From Effrenium voratum (Eukaryota > Sar > Dinophyceae > Suessiales > Symbiodiniaceae), in contig CAUJNA010001735.1 of assembly GCA_963377175.1 (NCBI GenBank), forward strand, positions 906,606 to 970,605: DNA of 64,000 nucleotides, read 5' to 3'. Shown here piece after piece: positions 34,057 through 45,165 of this stretch (position 1 is the first letter of the stretch; the number at the start of each line of letters is the position of its first letter). A model generated the notes under the pieces. It had not been told where the DNA came from. It saw nothing but the letters and a program-made list of their open reading frames with translations, and ran no database searches. The position numbers and the translations under genes were made by a program.

Positions 34057-35943
34057 ATGGCGTTAGCTTTGTTGGCCCTTGCGGCCGTGCCGGCTGCTGC
34101 CTACGAGTTCGTTGCTGGAACCGCAACTGGAGATGAGGTGAGATCCGGGGGCAAGGTGACCATGGGCGGCAAGCTGGGCGGCTATGGATCTTTGCTTCAG
34201 GCCAGCAACTCCGGCTTCGGAGAGACTACGCTGATACTGGAGTGCTGTGGAGAAGCAGCCTCTTTGGCTGGTGATGCCGCCAACGGCATCAATCTCAATG
34301 AGTTCAGCGCGGACGACCTTGAGGCACAGATTTTGGCGAAGTACGGCCAAAAGAACATGTGCACTAAGGCAAGTGCAGATGCTGTGGCCGAAGTAGGGTG
34401 CAACTATGCTTACTCTTTCAAGAACAAGAATTGGGCGGACGTGGCCTATGCCGCCCTCTGCGTGCCCAGCGATGTTTGCTCCATTGACGTGGTGGGCATG
34501 ACCAAAGGCACCAAGATTGGCTACAGCGTGGTGGAGCAAATCCTGAACTCGAATGCAGGTGACCTCATGTACGCCGGCTACGGGCCGATCGGCAACTGCC
34601 TGGATGGCATGAATGCCGTGAACGTTGGAAAGACTTCCAAGTTTGTGAAGCAGGTGCCAAGCTACGTGGAGCTGGTTCCTGGCATCAAGATCCCTACCGG
34701 CAAGAATAAGGATGGCATTGTCTTCGAGGGCATGAAGGAGCAAGGCCTGGTGCAGATGTTGGGCACTTGCGAGCCCACGTCCGACAATGGCATGCTCTAT
34801 GTTTACAAGAACAAGTTCTGGGATGCTGACACGGGGCTAGTGAACATTGCGGGCTTTTTGGATGAGAAAGCAGAGCAGGAGAAGATGCAGCAAATTGAAG
34901 AGGAGAAGGCAAAAGTCGAGGACCAGATTGAGTCTGCCGAGGACAAAGCGACAGAGTTGGGCCTCCTCAAGGAGAAGCCAGCGACAAAGCCTGCTGCGGC
35001 GCCCCCAGCGCCTCCGGCTGCGGCGCCCCCTGCGCCTCCGGCGGCTGCGGCGCCTCCGGCACCTCCGGCAGCCGCGGCGCCTCCAGCACCTCCGGCGGCC
35101 GCGGCGCCTCCGGCACCTGCAGCAACAGAGCCGGCGGTGACTTTGGACCCTATGGAGAAGCTTGAAGAGATTGCCAACACTGCTTCTAAGGCCAAGGAGG
35201 CGGCGGAGGAGGCAGAGGAGACCCATGTGGACCCAGAGACTGCTGCAGCAAAGGTTCTGGGTGCCGCGCTTGACAAGGCCGAGGAGACCAAGGCCGAGGA
35301 AGTGACGGCACCAGCGGAGCTGGCAAAGCCGTCTGCCACAATCGACGCCCTTGCTGCTGGTATGAAGGAGTTGGCTGCGGCAGCCCCCGCCGAGCTGGCA
35401 AAGCCGTCTGCCACACTCGACGCCGTTTCTGCTGGTGTGAAAGACTCGGCCGCGGCCATGCAGGCAGCCGCTGAGAAGACTGCGGCGGACTTGGCGGCAA
35501 GCCAGGAGGCAGCCCAGAAGGCAGCAGAAGAGGCCGCCCAGAAGCTGCAAGAGCAGACCGAGCAGGCCGCGGCAGATGCCAAGGAGGCTGCCGACAAGCT
35601 GGCTGCGCAGACCCAGGCAGCTGCTGACAAGCTTGCTGCGCAGACCAAGGCAGCTCTCAAGCAAACTGCCAACAAGCTGACTGCGCAGACCCAGGCAGCA
35701 CAAGAGGCGGCAGAGCAGCACGTGGGCGCTGTGGCGAAGGCCACCGAGGAGCAGGCAGCTGCGGTGAAGAAGGCTGCCGAGACGCATGCGGCAGCCATCC
35801 AGCAGGCTGCAGAGGACCACTCTGCCGCCCTGAAGGATGCCATAGCGACTGGCGTCGCGTCGACTGAGGAGTCGCCAGCGGTGGCAAAGAAGGCCGCTGC
35901 CGCTGTGGGCATTGAGTCCCGCCGCCTAACATTGTTGATTTAA
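34057..35943 (+). CDS. Array copy D, intact secreted LEA-like protein, 628 aa
   Basis: Nearly identical to copy C and of the same length, although the two differ by compensating 3-nt events. D keeps the full DKLAAQTQ segment but lacks one alanine codon in the Pro-Ala tract (APPAPPAAAPPAPP). Other differences are single substitutions, such as ETANKL to QTANKL and AAGVKEL to AAGMKEL. Offset from C is 2,263 bp. The pair C-D therefore looks like the most recent single-unit duplication in the array. Confidence 0.85.
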   Translation: MALALLALAAVPAAAYEFVAGTATGDEVRSGGKVTMGGKLGGYGSLLQASNSGFGETTLILECCGEAASLAGDAANGINLNEFSADDLEAQILAKYGQKNMCTKASADAVAEVGCNYAYSFKNKNWADVAYAALCVPSDVCSIDVVGMTKGTKIGYSVVEQILNSNAGDLMYAGYGPIGNCLDGMNAVNVGKTSKFVKQVPSYVELVPGIKIPTGKNKDGIVFEGMKEQGLVQMLGTCEPTSDNGMLYVYKNKFWDADTGLVNIAGFLDEKAEQEKMQQIEEEKAKVEDQIESAEDKATELGLLKEKPATKPAAAPPAPPAAAPPAPPAAAAPPAPPAAAAPPAPPAAAAPPAPAATEPAVTLDPMEKLEEIANTASKAKEAAEEAEETHVDPETAAAKVLGAALDKAEETKAEEVTAPAELAKPSATIDALAAGMKELAAAAPAELAKPSATLDAVSAGVKDSAAAMQAAAEKTAADLAASQEAAQKAAEEAAQKLQEQTEQAAADAKEAADKLAAQTQAAADKLAAQTKAALKQTANKLTAQTQAAQEAAEQHVGAVAKATEEQAAAVKKAAETHAAAIQQAAEDHSAALKDAIATGVASTEESPAVAKKAAAAVGIESRRLTLLI

Positions 35944-36320
35944 GTTGTCAATTAGAAGTTTGGGCAAAGCCGCCAACATGACTCTTTTGGCCTGCCGATC
36001 AAATGACGACTGGCCCAAATGAATGCCGCAGAGGCAGCGACTGCCCTGCCGCGTTTGTTTGCCTTGACTGCTGGGACTGTGCTAGTAAAATCAGAAGCTG
36101 AGACAGTAGTTGCTAGCTTCGTCAGCAAGGTCCTTCGTGAGAGCGTTTGCTTTCAGACACCATGGCTACTTTTGCAGCTATAATTGTTGGGTAGTGTTGC
36201 ACCTGCCGCTGCGATGGAATGAACGGTGTTAGAGGCTTGAGCAGGTATTTGTTGTTTCTTCTTTCGGCTGGCCCAAGACAGCGTAAGCACAAGCCGTTGC
36301 ACTTGTTGCTTTGTAAAGGC

Positions 36321-38189
36321 ATGGCGTTGGCTCTGTTGGCCTTTGCGGCCGTGCCGGCTGCTGCCTACGAGTTCGTTGCTGGAACCGCAACTGGAGATGA
36401 GGTGAGATCCGGGGGCAAGGTGACCATGGGCGGCAAGCTGGGCGGCTATGGATCTTTGCTTCAGGCCAGCAACTCCGGCTTCGGAGAGACTACGCTGATA
36501 CTGGAGTGCTGTGGAGAAGCAGCCTCTTTGGCTGGTGATGCCGCCAACGGCATCAATCTCAATGAGTTCAGCGCGGACGACCTTGAGGCACAGATTTTGG
36601 CGAAGTACGGCCAAAAGAACATGTGCACTAAGGCAAGTGCAGATGCTGTGGCCGAAGTAGGGTGCAACTATGCTTACTCTTTCAAGAACAAGAATTGGGC
36701 GGACGTGGCCTATGCCGCCCTCTGCGTGCCCAGCGATGTTTGCTCCATTGACGTGGTGGGCATGACCAAAGGCACCAAGATTGGCTACAGCGTGGTGGAG
36801 CAAATCCTGAACTCGAATGCAGGTGACCTCATGTACGCCGGCTACGGGCCGATCGGCAACTGCCTGGATGGCATGAATGCCGTGAACGTTGGAAAGACTT
36901 CCAAGTTTGTGAAGCAGGTGCCAAGCTACCTGGAGCTGGTTCCTGGAGTCAAGATCCCTACCGGCAAGAATAAGGGGCGTGGTGGAGATGCTGGGCACTT
37001 GTGAGCCCACGTCCGACAATGGCATGCTCTATGTTTACACGAACAAGTTCTGGCATGACGACAAGGGGGTGGTGGACATTGCGAAGTTTTTGGATGAGAA
37101 AGCCAAGCAGGAGAAGATGCAGCAGATTGAAGAGGAGAAGAAAGAAATTGAGGACCAGATCGAGTCTGCCGAGGACAAAGCGACAGAGTTGGGCCTCATC
37201 CAGGAGGAGCCAGCGACAAAGCCCGCAGCGAAACCTGCTGCGGCCCCCTGCGCCTCCGGCGGCTGCAGCGCCCCCTGCCCCTCCGGCGGCTGCGGCGCCT
37301 CCGGCACCTCCGGCAGCCGCGGCGCCTCCAGCACCTCCGGCGGCCGCGGCGCCTCCGGCACCTGCAGCAACAGAGCCGGCGGTGACTTTGGACCCTATGG
37401 AAAAGTTTGAAGAGATTGCCAACACTGCTTCTAAGGCCAAGGAGGCGGCGGAGGAGGCAGAGGAGGCCCATGTGGACCCAGCGACTGCTGCAGCAAAGGT
37501 TCTGGGTGCCGCCCTTGACAAGGCCGAGGAGACCAAGGCCGAGGAAGTGACGGCACCAGCGGAGCTGGCAAAGCCGTCTGCCACAATCGACGCCCTTGCT
37601 GCTGGTGTGAAGGAGTTGGCTGCGGCAGCCCCCGCCGAGCTGGCAAAGCCGTCTGCCACACTCGACGCCGTTGCTGCTGGTGTGAAAGACTCGGCCGCGG
37701 CCATTGCAGGCAGCCGCTGAGAAGACTGCGGCGGACTTGGCGGCAAGCCAGGAGGCAGCCCAGAAGGCAGCAGAAGAGGCCGCCCAGAAGCTGCAAGAGC
37801 AGACCGAGCAGGCCGCGGCAGATGCCAAGGAGGCTGCCGACAAGCTGGCTGCGCAGACCCAGGCAGCTGCTGACAAGCTTGCTGCGCAGACCAAGGCAGC
37901 TCTCAAGGAAACTGCCAACAAGCTGACTGCGCAGACCCAGGCAGCACAAGAGGCGGCAGAGCAGCACGTGGGCACTGTGGCGAAGGCCACCGAGGAGCAG
38001 GCAGCTGCGGTGAAGAAGGCTGCCGAGACGCATGCGGCAGCCATTCAGCAGGCTGCAGAGGACCACTCTGCCGCCCTGAAGGATGCCATAGCGACTGGCG
38101 TCGCGTCGACTGAGGAGTCGCCAGCGGTGGCAAAGAAGGCCGCTGCCGCTGTGGGCATTGAGTCCCGCCGCCTAACATTGTTGATTTAA
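36321..38189 (+). pseudogene. Array copy E, chimeric three-indel version
   Basis: The first roughly 560 nt match the C/D type (EFVAGTATG, NGINLNEFSADDLE, AVAEVGCNY). From SYLELVPGVKIP onward it matches copy A, including the same 32-nt deletion, 2-nt deletion and 1-nt insertion. It is a recombinant whose junction lies between about 36700 and 36930. Translation stops at about 37002-37004, giving about 227 residues. The spacer upstream is intermediate between the two types (gtatttgttgtttcttctttcgg). Confidence 0.8.
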
Positions 38190-38566
38190 GTTGTCAATTA
38201 GAAGTTTGGGCAAAGCCGCCAACATGACTCTTTTGGCCTGCCGATCAAATGACGACTGGCCCAAATGAATGCCGCAGAGGCAGCGACTGCCCTGCCGCGT
38301 TTGTTTGCCTTGACTGCTGGGACTGTGCTAGTAAAATCAGAAGCTGAGACAGTAGTTGCTAGCTTCGTCAGCAAGGTCCTTCGTGAGAGCGTTTGCTTTC
38401 AGACACCATGGCTACTTGTGCAGCTATAATTGTTGGGTAGTGTTGCACCTGCCGCTGCGATGGAATGAACGGTGTTAGAGGCTTGAGCAGGTAATTGTTG
38501 TTACTTCTTTCGGCTGGCCCAAGACAGCGTAAGCACAAGGCGTTGCACTTGTTGCTTTGTAAAGGC

Positions 38567-40495
38567 ATGGCGTTGGCTCTGTTGGCCTTTGCGGCCGTGC
38601 CGGCTGCTGCCTACGAGCTCATTGCTGGAACAGCAACTGGAGATGAGGTGAGATCCGGGGGCAAGGTCACCATGGGCGGCAAGCTGGGCGGCTATGGATC
38701 TTTGCTTCAGGCCAGCAACTCCGGCTTCGGAGAGACTACGCTGATACTGGAGTGCTGTGGAGAAGCAGCCTCTTTGGCTGGTGATGCCACCAACAGCGTC
38801 AATCTCAATGAGTTCAGCGCGGACGACTTTGAGGCACAGATTTTGGCGAAGTATGGCCAAAAGAACATGTGCACTAAGGCAAGTGCAGACGACGTGGCCA
38901 AATCAAAGTGCAACTATGCTTACTCTTTCAAGAACAAACATTTCGCGGACGTGGCCTATGCCGCCCTTTGCGTGCCCAGCGATGTTTGCTCCATTGACGT
39001 GGTGGGCATGACCAAAGGCACCAAGATTGGCTACAGCGTGGTGGAGCAAATCCTGAACTCGAATGCAGGCGACCTCATGTACGCGGGCTACGGGCCGATC
39101 GGCAACTGCCTGGATGGCATGAATGCCGTGAACGTTGGAAAGACTTCCAAGTTTGTGAAGCAGGTGCCAAGCTACCTGGAGCTGGTTCCTGGAGTCAAGA
39201 TCCCAACCGGCAAGAATAAGGATGGCTTTGTTTTCAAGGGCATGAAGGAGCAGGGCGTGGTGGAGATGCTGGGCACTTGCGAGCCCACGTCCGACAATGG
39301 CATGCTCTATGTTTACACGAACAAGTTCTGGCATGACGACAAGGGGGTGGTGGACATTGCGAAGTTTTTGGATGAGAAAGCCAAGCAGGAGAAGATGCAG
39401 CAGATTGAAGAGGAGAAGAAAGAAATTGAGGACCAGATCGAGTCTGCCGAGGACAAAGCGACAGAGTTGGGCCTCATCAAGGAGGAGCCAGCGACAAAGC
39501 CCGCAGCGAAACCTGCTGCGGCGCCCCCTGCGCCTCCGGCGGCTGCAGCGCCCCCTGCGCCTCCGGCGGCTGCAGCGCCCCCTGCGCCTCCGGCGGCTGC
39601 GGCGCCTCCGGCACCTCCGGCAGCCGCGGCGCCTCCAGCACCTCCGGCGGCCGCGGCACCTCCGGCACCTGCAGCAACAGAGCCGGCGGTGACTTTGGAC
39701 CCTATGGAACAGCTTGAAGAGATTGCCAACACTGCTTCTAAGGCCAAGGAGGCGGCGGAGGAGGCAGAGGAGGCCCATGTGGACCCAGCGACTGCTGCAG
39801 CAAAGGTTCTGGGTGCCGCACTTGACAAGGCCGAGGAGACCAAGGCCGAGGAAGTGACGGCACCAGCACAGCTGGCAAAGCCGTCTGCCACAATCGATGC
39901 CCTTGCTGCTGGTGTGAAGGAGTTGGCTGCGGCAGCCCCCGCCGAGCTGGCAAAGCCGTCTGCCACACTCGACGCCGTTGCTGCTGGTGTGAAAGACTCG
40001 GCCGCGGCCATGCAGGCAGCCGCTGAGAAGACTGCGGCGGACTTGGCGGCAAGCCAGGAGGCAGCCCAGAAGGCAGCAGAAGAGGCCGCCCAGAAGCTGC
40101 AAGAGCAGACCGAGCAGGCCGCGGCAGATGCCAAGGAGGCTGCCGACAAGCTGGCTGCGCAGACCCAGGCAGCTGCTGACAAGCTTGCTGCGCAGACCAA
40201 GGCAGCTCTCAAGGAAACTGCCAACAAGCTGACTGCGCAGACCCAGGCAGCACAAGAGGCGACAGAGCAGCACGTGGGCGCTGTGGCGAAGGCCACCGAG
40301 GAGCAGGCAGCTGCGGTGAAGAAGGCTGCCGAGACGCATGCAGCAGCCATCCAGCAGGCTGCAGAGGACCACTCTGCCGCCCTGAAGGATGCCATAGCGA
40401 CTGGCGTCGCGTCGACTGAGGAGTCGCCAGCGGTGGCAAAGAAGGCCGCTGCCGCTGTGGGCATTGAGTCCCGCCGCCTAACCTTGTTGATTTAA
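38567..40495 (+). CDS. Array copy F, intact secreted LEA-like protein, 642 aa
   Basis: Nearly identical to copy B (same length, same five-unit Pro-Ala tract) and exactly 9,078 bp from it. It carries NKHFADV where B has NKNWADV, a patch shared with copy A, which indicates a conversion tract. It also carries MEQLEEI where B has MEKLEEI. It is the last gene; the spacer that follows has diverged. Confidence 0.85.
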   Translation: MALALLAFAAVPAAAYELIAGTATGDEVRSGGKVTMGGKLGGYGSLLQASNSGFGETTLILECCGEAASLAGDATNSVNLNEFSADDFEAQILAKYGQKNMCTKASADDVAKSKCNYAYSFKNKHFADVAYAALCVPSDVCSIDVVGMTKGTKIGYSVVEQILNSNAGDLMYAGYGPIGNCLDGMNAVNVGKTSKFVKQVPSYLELVPGVKIPTGKNKDGFVFKGMKEQGVVEMLGTCEPTSDNGMLYVYTNKFWHDDKGVVDIAKFLDEKAKQEKMQQIEEEKKEIEDQIESAEDKATELGLIKEEPATKPAAKPAAAPPAPPAAAAPPAPPAAAAPPAPPAAAAPPAPPAAAAPPAPPAAAAPPAPAATEPAVTLDPMEQLEEIANTASKAKEAAEEAEEAHVDPATAAAKVLGAALDKAEETKAEEVTAPAQLAKPSATIDALAAGVKELAAAAPAELAKPSATLDAVAAGVKDSAAAMQAAAEKTAADLAASQEAAQKAAEEAAQKLQEQTEQAAADAKEAADKLAAQTQAAADKLAAQTKAALKETANKLTAQTQAAQEATEQHVGAVAKATEEQAAAVKKAAETHAAAIQQAAEDHSAALKDAIATGVASTEESPAVAKKAAAAVGIESRRLTLLI

Positions 40496-40760
40496 GTTGT
40501 CAATTGGAGGTTTGGGCAAATTCGCCTGCCGATCAAATGACGGCAGATCCAATGAATGCCGCAGAGGCAGCGACTGCCCTGCCGCGTTCGTCTACCTTGA
40601 CTGCTGAGACTGTGCTGGTAAATTCAGAAGCTGAGGGAGTAGTTGCTAGTTTCGGTGGCAAGCACTGCGCTTCAAAGCCGACTGCACCATCTTCTCCATG
40701 GTTACTTTTGCAGCCATGATAGTTGGGTAGTGTTGCACCTACCGCTGCGGGGCGCTCACC

Positions 40761-41102
40761 CCAACCTCCAACATATCAGTTCTGCATGCGTCCAGCCTTT
40801 GTCCAAAGCTGCCACACGCTCGTAAACTGTTCCAGATCCCTTCAGCTCAAGCCCGCTGAGGCAAGGCGCTGGGTTTGAAGGCATGGAGTTGGCCCTTGAA
40901 GCTTGAGCTATAGGCTATAGTCCATGGTATCCTGGCCGTGCAGTCGAGCATGGCACTCGCTGCTCCGTTGACCTTTCAGGCAGAGACCGCAGGAAAGCCG
41001 TCGTTGTTCGGAAATAGACCATTTTCCTGGGGGCAAGGAAACCCGCAGGAAACAACAGGCCAAGTTCGGGCGGCCAGGAGAACATAAGCGAAAACTCCCA
41101 GC
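40761..41102. other. Right flank of the array
   Basis: Beyond the decayed spacer (to about 40760) there is a short non-coding stretch with gcttgagctataggctatag. No gene supported. Confidence 0.4.
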
Positions 41103-41240
41103 CTTTGACAGGCCCGCGCAATTCCCACGACGCGAACCCCAAGGCCTTCCAGGCCTTCAGCTCCGGCGACTTTGCGGCTCCGCGCTCCCGCGTCCGTGGC
41201 GTCTGTGGCCGGAAAGCCCAGCTTCGGTTCCAAAAGGTTC
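41103..41240 (+). CDS. Single exon-like segment, unknown protein
   Basis: Starts after a possible acceptor (ccttt-gacag). The GC3-rich frame reads RNSHDANPKAFQAFSSGDFA and ends QLRFQK at AAAAG/GTTCAC. Isolated; no family recognised. Confidence 0.3.
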
Positions 41241-41779
41241 ACATTTCTGGGTTGAGAGTATGTGAGTTTTCTCTTGTGGTGAGAAACGGAACAAGGAAAG
41301 TCTCTTTTTAGTTCTTGATTAGCCTTCCAAACCATATTTGCTATTGAGGGAGGAAGGGCCATCCGCATGCCGCAGCACGAAGAGAGTCTCCACAAAAAAG
41401 ATTGCCCGCTCAAATCCGATTGCAAGGCTCTTGGCGCCACCATCCGCGCTGCACAAGGCATGTAACCATGTCTTAACCCAAGCGATGTACGGAGTCGGGG
41501 AGTTTCCTGATAAAGGGACTTTTCCGCACAATACTCAATACTGTTGAACAGTATTGTTGTGCTCCCTTTGATTACAAGGGAAACAATGCATGGGACCTCA
41601 TGGTTTGCCCGTTGAGGACAGGGGTTTGTCTTCCATTGCACAGCAAGTGGCACTTGCACGCAGGTGAAAGTGATGAATCACCGGGTACCAGGAGCGCTCT
41701 CTGTCTCTTATCGCCCTTTCTATTTCTTTGCATCACATCTGACATGTGTACATACAATGTTACACGTATACATACATAT

Positions 41780-42060
41780 AATATAAAAGGCGACCATATG
41801 TATATATATATATATAATATGTCTAATAATAATGATACCGATAACAACAATAACAATAATAGCACTAGTACTAGTAACAAACAAATAATACTGGTAATGA
41901 ATAAGTAACTAAATAATAGCAATACTGTAATACTAGGAATAATAATTTTGCCTATAATAACAATAGCAATAAGGAAAACACTAATAATTTGAGTAATGCT
42001 AATGATGACGTATATATGTATATATATATATGTATGCGTATACACACAGTATGATTCTAG
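41780..42060. repeat. AT-rich TAATAA/TATATA microsatellite region
   Basis: Runs of TATATA flank irregular (AATAATAACAATA)n sequence. No coding signal. The flanks 41241-41780 and 42061-43070 show no supported gene. Confidence 0.8.
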
Positions 42061-43070
42061 ATATATACAATGTGGCATTTTGTCTGCTCAGTGCCAGGCG
42101 AGATACCTCTGAACGAACGCGCCCATGTTCACGCAGAGAAGCGGTTGGCCCGCAGGAGCAAATCACAGGGCCGCAGCGCCTTCGCGCCTCAGGTCCCAGG
42201 AAATGTCTCGCTGTGTCTCTTGTGTCCGAGCAGTGTCCCGATTGGCAGTTTTCAAGCAAACCGTTAGCCACGCTGAGGTTGATCCTGGCGCGAGCAGCAG
42301 CTTGCGGTGTGGCTGCTGCCGGTCTGTTTTGCTGCTTGGCGCAATGACTCGAGTCTCGCTTGAGTGTGTGCGTTTTGGGGGTGAAACCGCGTTGCCTTGA
42401 AGCCAGCGGCCGAAGCAATGACATGGGCAAGCCGTGAGGCCCATTAGCCACAAGCCTTCGAAGCCTCTTGGCCACACCTGCCCAAGAGGTGCTGAAGGAT
42501 TTGCGGCGCGCATGCGGAGTTTTTCTTGCTTCCCGGGAATGCAAAGGCGTTCCTGCGGTCAACCTCATATTTGTTTTTGCGCGGGGAGCCCCAAGAATGG
42601 CTGGCTTCCTGTTGGTTGCCCTTTAACACAACAACCAAACAGGGCTCCCTCAAAAAGGCGCACCCAGAAGGGTTTTCGTTTCAAGCATGGCCGGCAATTG
42701 TTTGCAGGATGACATGACGCAGTTCTCGCAGAATGCCTTTGCCGCGGTCGGCTTAAGTTTGTGCTTATAAGCCAAGCTCGCAGCAAGCTTTGCGTGTTTT
42801 GGTCCGGAGCTACACATCGGAGATTTGTCAATTTGTGGATCTAGGTCGTGCTGCTCCTCCTGGGCCTCTTGCTCGGGGACGGGCGAAAGCGAAAACTCGG
42901 GGTCTACTGACTTTGGATGCGTTGCACAATAATCCGATCAGGTTCAGCAAAGGGTCCACCATGATTGTGGCCAGATTGCACAGCCCTTCCAATGTGGGAA
43001 AGGTATCAAGCAACAACTTATTAAGCGTCAACCACGACGTATTGCCATTCCCAAGGCAACAATGCAGAAG

Positions 43071-43126
43071 GAAAGGAAGGAAGGAAGGAAGGAAGGAAGG
43101 AAGGAAGGAAGGAAGGAAGGAAGGAA
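43071..43126. repeat. GGAA microsatellite
   Basis: About 13 uninterrupted ggaa units. Confidence 0.95.
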
Positions 43127-43409
43127 CGATTGCCTGATGCGGTTGTTTGTGTTCCTTTTTCAAGCTGCGCAGTAAACCCGCCCCGAACAAGCTCTAAACG
43201 AAGCACCCTCAGCCATGCCTGTTTGTTTTGAATCTTTTTTTTAGTACAAGAGGCTAGAACAAACGCGGTCTTCAAGCTGTTTACTGTATTTTTGCAGCAA
43301 GATGGTGCCCAGTAAGTTAGTTGTTGGCGCTTGGCAGGTTTTGTTTTTTGATTTGCAGGGCGACGTGTTGTTGATGCTTGATAAGTTTCTTTGATACCTC
43401 ACCCTTCCG

Positions 43410-43673
43410 ATGTCGGGAAACCTCAATTCCTGGATTCCCACCTTCGCATCTTGCAGATGGGGCCCTGGGACGCCTGTCGAGGAGACACTCAGCATGTTGC
43501 TGCAACGACAAGACCGCCTATACCGTGGGCCTGCCTTGTTTTATTGGGACATTGCATTCTCTCGTTTGACAGGCAACCCAAATGAGTTTCCCTTGAGTTT
43601 TGAAGATCTGCCAGCAGACCCCCAAGATAGGGTCGCCAGATTATCCACCCTGGATGACTTGATGCAGACGTGA
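43410..43673 (+). CDS. Terminal exon(s) of an unidentified gene
   Basis: A continuous frame of 87 codons ends with TGA at 43671-43673. It has a convincing globular composition: TPVEETLSMLLQRQDRLYRG, then PALFYWDIAFSRLTGNPNEF, then PLSFEDLPADPQDRVARLST. A possible acceptor lies at the ttgcag near 43455, and another AG (gacag) near 43571. It may be one exon or two merged in frame. Family not recognised; upstream exons not identified. Confidence 0.5.
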   Translation: MSGNLNSWIPTFASCRWGPGTPVEETLSMLLQRQDRLYRGPALFYWDIAFSRLTGNPNEFPLSFEDLPADPQDRVARLSTLDDLMQT

Positions 43674-44199
43674 TGTGTGAGCATGGTGCTTTGACTGCTG
43701 GTGCTTTGCCATGGCAGACGCGATCTACTGCGAAGTGTCCGAGGCGCTACTAAACTAAAGAGCTTTTGATCTTACCGATCAATTTCATTTGCTTAGGGGG
43801 TGCTAGCGCGAAAGTGCCATTGCAAATGGCGTAGGCGAATCCACCTTACCTTGTTGTCCTTCGTCCCAAAACGGAGCATCGGATCTGTTTGTCCAATCCG
43901 TTCAGTGCACTTGGACCGCAAAGAGGTTCCGGGTCTATCCGGGAGTTTGGGCCCAACGCATGCAAGCAATGTGAAACTGTTGCTTCCTTAACACCCCCTG
44001 CTCGTCGAGCTTTTGAATGGCGTACCCTTTCAGACTTTGAATGTCTCGTGAAAGCTAAAATATTGCAATGTGTGCCCAGTTACGTGTCCGGTAATCCAAA
44101 GCTTTGACTATTCCTTTTGGTGCCTTGACAGTGCAGAATTCAATCACCGAAGCTGGCTGTTGTGTTCAGAGTACCATTGTTATTACTATTGCTATTGTT

Positions 44200-44682
44200 A
44201 CAATTATTATTATTCATAAACTACAAATACAACTACTATTAGTACAACCAGTACTTATACTACTACTACTACTACTACTATTACTGCTACTGCTACTACT
44301 ACTACTACTACTACTTCTACTACTACTACTATTACTACTACTACTACTAACTACTACCATCACTACTACTACTATTAACAAGAGACAGGGGTGCCGCGTC
44401 AAGCTTCAAAACCACAAGGTCTAAAAAGCAGTCCGAAACAGTTCGAAACATGTCTGAAGCAGCCCCGGAGTGCCTGAAGCCACCACAGGACCATTTGAGC
44501 AAATTGTCAAACTATGATTACGATTTTTATTACGATTCCTGCTACTCTGCTACTACTACTACTACTGCTACTACTACTACTATGATGATTACTACTACCA
44601 CCACCACGACTATTACTACTACTACTACTACTAGTGGTACTACTGCTACTACTATTACTGCTACTATCATTACTACTACTAT

Positions 44683-44716
<34 letters not shown>

Positions 44717-44799
44717 GCTACTACTACTACTACTATTACGGTTACCTGAAATACTACTATTATTGCTACAACTATTATTCCCACCGCCACCGCTACTAT

Positions 44800-44868
<69 letters not shown>

Positions 44869-44882
44869 TACTACTGCTATAG

Positions 44883-44913
<31 letters not shown>

Positions 44914-45165
44914 ACTATTACTGCTGCTAATATTACAAGTATTGTTACTACTCATACTACTATTACTATTATTATTATTAGTATTACTACTACGATTATA
45001 ACTACTTTTATTTTCCTTAGTACTACTGCTACATTTATTATCACGACCACCGCCGCCACCACTACTATTACTAGTACTAGTACTAGTACTAGCACCAGTA
45101 CTATTACTACTACTACGACTACTACTACTAGTACTAGTACTGGTACTAGTATTGGTACTAGTATT
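44200..45165. repeat. TAC/TAT trinucleotide satellite, nearly 1 kb
   Basis: (CTA/CTG/TTA)n runs fill 44200-44375 and 44520-45165, with short unique interruptions. It is open in several frames as poly-Thr, poly-Leu or poly-Val. None of these is a gene. Confidence 0.95.

Larger units (their letters stand above)
27130..40760 (+). repeat. Head-to-tail array of six secreted LEA-like genes
   Basis: Six intronless units, all on the plus strand, start at ATG 27243, 29489, 31794, 34057, 36321 and 38567. They are separated by nearly identical spacers of about 376 bp. The A to E and B to F offsets are both exactly 9,078 bp, so a block was duplicated. The left edge is abrupt near 27130. The right spacer (40496-40760) is clearly diverged, which marks the array end. 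This arrangement is the usual one for highly expressed dinoflagellate genes, whose polycistronic RNA is resolved by spliced-leader trans-splicing. Confidence 0.9.

Noticed and set aside
29825..40464. Long antisense open frames (up to 489 codons) opposite the array genes
   Set aside because: They mirror the GC-rich sense codons, contain Cys/Leu/Arg or Ser/Ala runs, and change length with each indel in the sense gene.
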